Shown here piece after piece: positions 5,851 to 9,257 of a stretch of DNA of 9,257 bases. How positions within the stretch are numbered: the first letter of the stretch is position 1; the number at the start of each line of letters is the position of its first letter. Source of the DNA: Halobacteriales archaeon. GTDB lineage: Archaea > Thermoplasmatota > SW-10-69-26 > JACQPN01 > JAIVGT01. The notes beneath the pieces are model-generated. The model was given only the letters and a program-made list of their open reading frames with translations. It was not told the DNA's origin and searched no databases. Both the position numbers and the translations under genes were made by a program. The stretch is taken from contig JAIVGT010000208.1 in NCBI GenBank assembly GCA_020201485.1, positions 1-9,257 of the forward strand. The letters are read 5' to 3'.

Positions 5851-5876
5851 AAGGAGGGCCGGCCCGTCCGGCCGGC
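5851..5876 (+). promoter_or_regulatory. Shine-Dalgarno plus hairpin before the gene at 5877
   Basis: AAGGAGG at 5851-5857 is the best Shine-Dalgarno match in the window, but it lies about 19 bases before the ATG, too far for normal use. The bases between form an inverted repeat, GGCCGG (5857-5862) and CCGGCC (5868-5873) around the loop CCCGT. Folding would bring the site close to the start. Folding could also hide it, because the stem begins at the last G of the site. Confidence 0.4.
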
Positions 5877-6644
5877 ATGCGCGCCGTCCTCGCCGTCCTC
5901 GCGCTCCTGCTCGCGGCCTCCCCCGGGCTGCCCGCCCCCGGCGTCGCGGCGACGCGCGTGCACCAAGGCCCGTGCGAGGAGCAGTTCGTCGCCATCCCCA
6001 TCCCCATGGCCGAGGCGCAGGGCCTCACGCCCCCGGGCTTCCCGCCGAAGCCGTGGGACACGGGCGGCCTGAGCCCGCCCATCCCCGCGCTCGCCACGGG
6101 CGTGACCGTGGGCTACCGCTGCGCGCGGACGACGGGCGACGGCATCGCCCTCGGCGAGGTGCGCACCGTGGGCCGCGCGCTCCTCGTCGACCCGCCCGCG
6201 GAGCTGCGCGACCCGGCCATCGTCAACTACGTCATCATACTCGGCGGCTGGACGAGCAGCCCGGAGATGGCCGCGGTGTACACGAGCTGGCACCTGCCCG
6301 GCGTGCACGCCGGCGACGTGAGCTTCGACGTCGCGCAGGACGCGCCCGCGCTGCGGCACGGCCAGGTCGCCGGGAGCAGCGCGGAAGGAGGCCTGCGCAT
6401 CACGACCGTGGCCGCCGGCGTCGAGGAGGAGCAGCAGCCCGACACGTTCCGGCTCTTCGGCTTCGACGGGCAGGGCGTCGCCGGCTACGTGGACTGGAGC
6501 TGGCCGCCCGGCGCGCGCACCATCGAGAGCGGGCTCGCCGTGCAGCAGCTCGACGCGCCAGGCGCGCCGACCGACGTTCGCCTGGGCGTGTCGTTCCACT
6601 ATTTCGGCGCGTACAGCTACGACCTCGCCTTCACCGCGCTGTGA
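5877..6644 (+). CDS. Exported protein of unknown function
   Basis: This is a 255-residue protein with a signal peptide at residues 1-25: Arg2, a Leu/Ala/Val core, then the small residues PGVAA before the likely cut. The mature chain has two cysteines (33 and 82) that may pair. The segment CEEQFVAIPIPMAEAQGLTP followed by PGFPP (33-56) is a beta strand and helix followed by a PxGF turn. That pattern recalls small proteins with acetoacetate-decarboxylase-like barrels, but the resemblance is weak and no catalytic Lys can be assigned. Later segments (GYRCART, VNYVIILGGWTSSPEMAAVY, VSFHYFGAYSYDLAFTAL) look like barrel strands. The ATG at 5877 is directly followed by the signal peptide. The gene starts 51 bp after the stalk protein and probably shares its transcript. 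Its TGA is separated by one base from the stop of the convergent protease gene. Confidence 0.78.
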   Translation: MRAVLAVLALLLAASPGLPAPGVAATRVHQGPCEEQFVAIPIPMAEAQGLTPPGFPPKPWDTGGLSPPIPALATGVTVGYRCARTTGDGIALGEVRTVGRALLVDPPAELRDPAIVNYVIILGGWTSSPEMAAVYTSWHLPGVHAGDVSFDVAQDAPALRHGQVAGSSAEGGLRITTVAAGVEEEQQPDTFRLFGFDGQGVAGYVDWSWPPGARTIESGLAVQQLDAPGAPTDVRLGVSFHYFGAYSYDLAFTAL

Positions 6645-6645
6645 T

Positions 6646-7500
6646 TCACGGCAGCGCGGGCTCGGTCAGGCACACCGGGTTCACCGGGCCGCCGGTCACG
6701 AGCGTCAGGTCGAAGCCGGCGTAGGTGCGCATGGCGTTGAGCACGGCGTCGAAGCGCGGGCCGCCGCCCTGCAGGCCGATGAACAGCGTCGTGCCCGGCA
6801 CGGGGATGGCGGTGCCGGCAAGGTCGAGGATGCCCAGGGCCTGGCCGTCGCTCGTCATGACCGCCGAGCCGCTGTCGCCGCCCGCCGCCTCGCCGTGGAA
6901 CCAATAGAAGTTCGAGCCGATGTCGCCCGCGGCCGCGATGCCGGTGCGGCAGCGCGTCTGCTGGTCGAGCCACGTGGCCCAGCCCCAGCCGACCTGGCGC
7001 ACGACGACGTTCGCGCCGTTCGGCCCCCCCGTGTACAGGCCGGTGGGGCCGCCCCAGCCGGTCATCGTCGGGTTGACCTCGCCGACCTTGTCCGCGTCGA
7101 TGCGGATGAGGCTCGAATCCACGCCCCCAGGCCAGGCCGCGACGACCGTGCCGAACTCGCGGATGCCGTTCAGCTCGCCGACGAGCGTGTCCTCGTGGAT
7201 GCCGACGCGGCCGCCGATGCCGTGCGTGCAGTGCCCGGCGCTCGTGATGTACAGGTTCCCGGCCGTGTCGCGCACGACGAAGCTCGCCGTGCAGTTGCTC
7301 GGGCCGAAGCTGAGCATGGCTCCGGGCCGGATGCCCTTGGCGATGTCCAGGGCCAGGATGTGCATGTACGGCGCGACCTGCTCGTGGCTCAAGGCCTGGC
7401 TGCCCTCCGGCACCGGCTGCGGGGCGTTCGGGGCCGGGTTCGCGGGCAAGGCGGGTAGGGCGAGGAGCATCACCGCGGCGAGGGCGAGGAGCGCGCGCAT
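6646..7500 (-). CDS. Secreted chymotrypsin-fold serine protease
   Basis: This 284-residue secreted protease has a signal peptide at about residues 1-20 (MRALLALAAVMLLALPALPA), then a Pro/Ala/Asn-rich linker. The catalytic triad of the trypsin/chymotrypsin clan can be read: His90 in ITSAGHC, Asp128 in GVDSSLIRID, and Ser210 in GGDSGSAV. Cys70 and Cys91 flank the His as in the conserved disulfide next to the active-site histidine of this clan; Cys184 and Cys277 may form another. The segment 165-182 is unusually aromatic (VVVRQVGWGWATWLDQQ). The cleavage specificity cannot be read from the sequence. A role in surface-protein turnover or extracellular protein digestion is inferred from export. 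The start at 7500 was chosen because the signal peptide begins there and a TATA-like box is 26 bases upstream; the open frame to 7581 adds residues unlike a signal peptide. Divergent from the sugar dehydrogenase gene. Confidence 0.9.
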   Translation of the reverse strand: MRALLALAAVMLLALPALPANPAPNAPQPVPEGSQALSHEQVAPYMHILALDIAKGIRPGAMLSFGPSNCTASFVVRDTAGNLYITSAGHCTHGIGGRVGIHEDTLVGELNGIREFGTVVAAWPGGVDSSLIRIDADKVGEVNPTMTGWGGPTGLYTGGPNGANVVVRQVGWGWATWLDQQTRCRTGIAAAGDIGSNFYWFHGEAAGGDSGSAVMTSDGQALGILDLAGTAIPVPGTTLFIGLQGGGPRFDAVLNAMRTYAGFDLTLVTGGPVNPVCLTEPALP

Positions 7501-7520
7501 GGCGGGGCCATGACTCCGAG

Positions 7521-7530
7521 GTGCTATACC
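7521..7530 (-). promoter_or_regulatory. Candidate TATA box for the serine protease gene
   Basis: On the minus strand the sequence is GGTATAGCAC, a good TATA core in GC-rich DNA, centred 26 bases before the ATG at 7500. The spacing predicts a leaderless mRNA. This is the most convincing promoter element in the window. It lies in the 129-bp divergent gap shared with the gene at 7630. Confidence 0.55.
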
Positions 7531-7603
7531 TATCTCGCGGGAGCATCGTCGCATCCCCGGCCAGCGCGGCGCCGCTTTCACGAGGAACGGCTAAGGCGGG
7601 CAA

Positions 7604-7612
7604 CGCTTTGCC
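7604..7612 (+). promoter_or_regulatory. Weak candidate TATA-like box for the sugar dehydrogenase
   Basis: CGCTTTGCC is centred about 22 bases before the ATG at 7630, slightly closer than ideal. It shares its CTTTGCC end with the CCTTTTGCC and CCTTATGCC boxes of two other genes here. The only alternative AT-rich spot is CTAAGG near 7591, about 38 bases before the ATG. Confidence 0.25.
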
Positions 7613-7629
7613 CTCCCGAGGCTGGCAAG

Positions 7630-8895
7630 ATGCAGGCACGCAGCGCGTTGCTCGGAGCGGCGCTCCTCGGTGTGATGTTCGTCGTCGCGACCCCGTTGCA
7701 GACCGTCGCCACGGAGAGCATGGACGACGTGTTCATGGCCCCCCGCCCTGAGCTCCAGCTCGGCAGCGGCGTGAGCCTGCCCAGCGTCATCAAGCTCCAG
7801 CCCGTGGTCAGCGGACTGAGCCAGCCGGTCGCGTACCGCTCGGCGAACGACGGCACGGGCCGCATGTTCGTCGTGGAGCAGACCGGCACCATCCAGGTCG
7901 TGCAGCCGGGCGGGACGAAGAGCCTGTACCTCGACGTGCGCGGCATGAACTTCAAGTGCTGCGGCGAGCAGGGCCTGCTCGGCCTGGCCTTCCACCCGAA
8001 CTTCGCCAGCAACGGCTACCTGTTCGTCGAGCTCACGCAGAACCCGAGCGCCGGCGGCGCGAACGACGCCGTCATCTACCGCTTCCACGTCAACAGCCCG
8101 CTGACCGGCACGCCCGACCCGGCGAGCGCGACGCAGGTCATGCGCATCGTGACCCACCCGTTCACGAACCACAACGGCGGCAACATCCTGTTCGGCCCCG
8201 ATGGCTACCTCTACTGGGGCATGGGCGACGGCGGCAGCGGCGGCGACCCGAACGGCAACGCCCAGCGCCTCGACCGCTACTTCGGCAAGCTGTTCCGCAT
8301 CGACGTCAACGTCCCGAGCGGGCACGCCGTGCCGGCGAGCAACCCGTTCGTCGGCCAGGCCGGGGCCATCCCGGAGATCTGGGCGTACGGGCTGCGCAAC
8401 CCGTGGCGCTGGAGCTTCGACCGGCAGACCGGCGACCTGTGGATTGGGGATGTGGGCCAGAACTTCGTCGAGGAAGTGGACGTGCAGCCCGCGGGCGTGG
8501 GCGGCCAGAACTACGGCTGGAACGTGTACGAAGGCATCGCCCCGTACACGACCATCCGCGTCCCGCCGCCGGTCCAGGGCGTGACCTTCCCCCTCATCAG
8601 CTACCCGCACTACGTCGGCCTGGGCGCGCCCGCTTGCGCCGTCATGGGCGGCTACGTGTACCGCGGCGCGGCCATCCCCGCGCTCCAGGGCGTGTACCTC
8701 TACGCCGACTACTGCACGGGCACCATCGCGGCCGCGGTCGCCGCGCCCGGCCAGCCTGCGCTCTACAACGGCGGCGCTCCCATCCTGCAGACCGGCCAAG
8801 GCATCGTCAGCTTCGGCGAGGACGCCGCGGGCGAGCTGTACGTCGTCAGCCAGAGCGGCGGCGGCGTCGTGTCCCGCATCGTCGCCGGGCCCTAG
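7630..8895 (+). CDS. Secreted PQQ-dependent-type sugar dehydrogenase (GSDH family)
   Basis: This 421-residue protein belongs to the soluble glucose/sorbosone dehydrogenase family, six-bladed beta-propellers that oxidise aldose sugars using PQQ. A signal peptide covers about residues 1-28 (SALLGAALLGVMFVVATPL). Family motifs in order: MFVVEQTGTIQVV (79-91), CGEQGLLGLAFHPNF (111-125), HNGGNILFGPDGYLYWGMGDGG (181-202) with His181 matching the proposed catalytic base, GKLFRIDVNV (219-228), WAYGLRNPWRWSFD (251-264) with the PQQ-contact pair Arg256-Asn257, LWIGDVGQN (270-278), NYGWNVYEG (294-302) and GYVYRGAAIPALQGVYLYADYC (341-362). The GDVGQ form is typical of the subgroup near YliI and HHIP-like proteins, where sugar preference is broad or unknown. 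I could not assign the C-terminal Lys and Arg cofactor contacts of the Acinetobacter enzyme, so cofactor use is inferred. No PQQ-synthesis gene is visible. The ATG at 7630 leads directly into the signal peptide. Confidence 0.93.
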   Translation: MQARSALLGAALLGVMFVVATPLQTVATESMDDVFMAPRPELQLGSGVSLPSVIKLQPVVSGLSQPVAYRSANDGTGRMFVVEQTGTIQVVQPGGTKSLYLDVRGMNFKCCGEQGLLGLAFHPNFASNGYLFVELTQNPSAGGANDAVIYRFHVNSPLTGTPDPASATQVMRIVTHPFTNHNGGNILFGPDGYLYWGMGDGGSGGDPNGNAQRLDRYFGKLFRIDVNVPSGHAVPASNPFVGQAGAIPEIWAYGLRNPWRWSFDRQTGDLWIGDVGQNFVEEVDVQPAGVGGQNYGWNVYEGIAPYTTIRVPPPVQGVTFPLISYPHYVGLGAPACAVMGGYVYRGAAIPALQGVYLYADYCTGTIAAAVAAPGQPALYNGGAPILQTGQGIVSFGEDAAGELYVVSQSGGGVVSRIVAGP

Positions 8896-8899
8896 GGCC
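8888..8899. repeat. 12-bp perfect palindrome over two overlapping stop codons
   Basis: GGCCCTAGGGCC reads the same on both strands and is centred on the CTAG that contains both the TAG of the sugar dehydrogenase and the TAG of the convergent gene. It is followed directly by GGCCGGCCGGC. It may be a coincidence of Gly/Pro codons at both C-termini, or a shared 3'-end element. Confidence 0.6.
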
Positions 8900-9257
8900 G
8901 GCCGGCGAACACGCCGAACAGGCCGGAGTAGCCGTCGAGGCCCACGGGCACGAAGGGCGAGGGCGGGTGGAGCGTCGCGTAGAGCGGCACCTCCAGCTTC
9001 CAGTCCCCGGCCGGGCCGTCGCCGGTGTCGAAGCACCAGTTCGGGGCCTTGAAGCAGCGCGCGCTGCCGCCGTCGGGCAAGGTCCAGCGCACGTCGTGCG
9101 TCGCGTCCGGTCCCCACGTGGCGGCGAGGCTGCGGTAGGCGCGCCCCTCGGCGTGGAGCGGGGTGTCGCAGCCGTGCAGGACCTCGGCGAGCGCGCCGGC
9201 GGCGAAGGCGCGCGCCTTCGCGTCGCACGTGAGCGTGGCCGCGCCCAGCTCCTGTGC
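8892..9257 (-). CDS. C-terminal part of an unrecognised protein, cut by window edge
   Basis: The frame on the minus strand is open from base 9257 down to the TAG at 8892-8894, so 121 codons of a protein that starts beyond the window are visible. I do not recognise it. The visible part has four cysteines (in LTCDAK, HGCDTP, ARCFKA and NWCFDT), several Trp and Pro residues, and ends with an aromatic, Gly-rich tail (GLDGYSGLFGVFAGRP). Paired cysteines in a GC-rich region full of exported proteins suggest a secreted protein, but no signal peptide can be seen. The codon third positions are nearly all G or C, supporting this frame over the longer antisense frames. A GTG at 9092 could be called a start but the frame clearly continues upstream of it. 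Its stop overlaps that of the sugar dehydrogenase. Confidence 0.65.
   Translation of the reverse strand, partial: AQELGAATLTCDAKARAFAAGALAEVLHGCDTPLHAEGRAYRSLAATWGPDATHDVRWTLPDGGSARCFKAPNWCFDTGDGPAGDWKLEVPLYATLHPPSPFVPVGLDGYSGLFGVFAGRP

Noticed and set aside
3128..6724. A 1198-codon plus-strand open frame, and an even wider set of long frames on the minus strand (3441-6599)
   Set aside because: They overlap enolase and the exported-protein genes in other frames. Their products are Arg/Ala/Gly/Pro-rich with no motif, as expected for shadows in GC-rich DNA where stop codons are rare.
7501..7581. Protease start at 7581
   Set aside because: It would put about 27 Arg/Pro-rich residues before a perfect signal peptide and pass through the TATA-like box at 7521-7530.
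9090..9092. GTG at 9092 as the start of a 66-residue protein
   Set aside because: The same frame continues without a stop to 9257 with coding-like third positions, so the gene is longer and partial.

Overview
The window looks like GC-rich chromosomal DNA of an archaeon, probably from an uncultivated lineage. The evidence is an archaeal-type enolase, a tRNA-Pro(CGG) gene with no encoded CCA end, and short AT-rich boxes about 25-30 bases upstream of several start codons with little or no leader, as in archaeal TATA-box promoters with leaderless mRNAs. Several secreted proteins are present, one of them packed with N-glycosylation sequons. I cannot name the lineage; a Thermoplasmatota-like group is only a guess. 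I see no mobile element, CRISPR array or integrase.

Layout. Positions 1-1360 hold two plus-strand genes for predicted or possible exported proteins that I do not recognise. The first is cut by the window edge. Both are near 50% GC, while the rest is about 70-75%. From 1357 the sequence is uniformly GC-rich: a BtuF-like cobalamin-binding protein (minus), a four-helix membrane protein with a PH-like cytoplasmic part (plus), tRNA-Pro (minus), a small disordered hydrophilic protein (minus), enolase (plus), a secreted membrane-anchored protein with 19 N-glycosylation sequons and a proline-rich stalk (plus), an exported protein of unknown function (plus), a secreted chymotrypsin-fold serine protease (minus), a secreted PQQ-type sugar dehydrogenase (plus), and the C-terminal part of an unrecognised protein (minus, cut by the window edge).

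Organisation. Genes are mostly single units that alternate strands. Divergent starts are separated by about 100-130 bp carrying the promoter boxes. Convergent ends have almost no spacing: two pairs share a CTAG in which both stop codons overlap, one pair is 1 bp apart, and the membrane gene ends 3 bp from the tRNA. Enolase is central glycolysis. The cluster 4962-8895 is mainly cell-surface or exported: a glycoprotein stalk, an exported protein, a protease and a sugar-oxidising enzyme. It is plausibly an envelope and polymer-processing neighbourhood, but no pathway linking these genes can be proved from the sequence.
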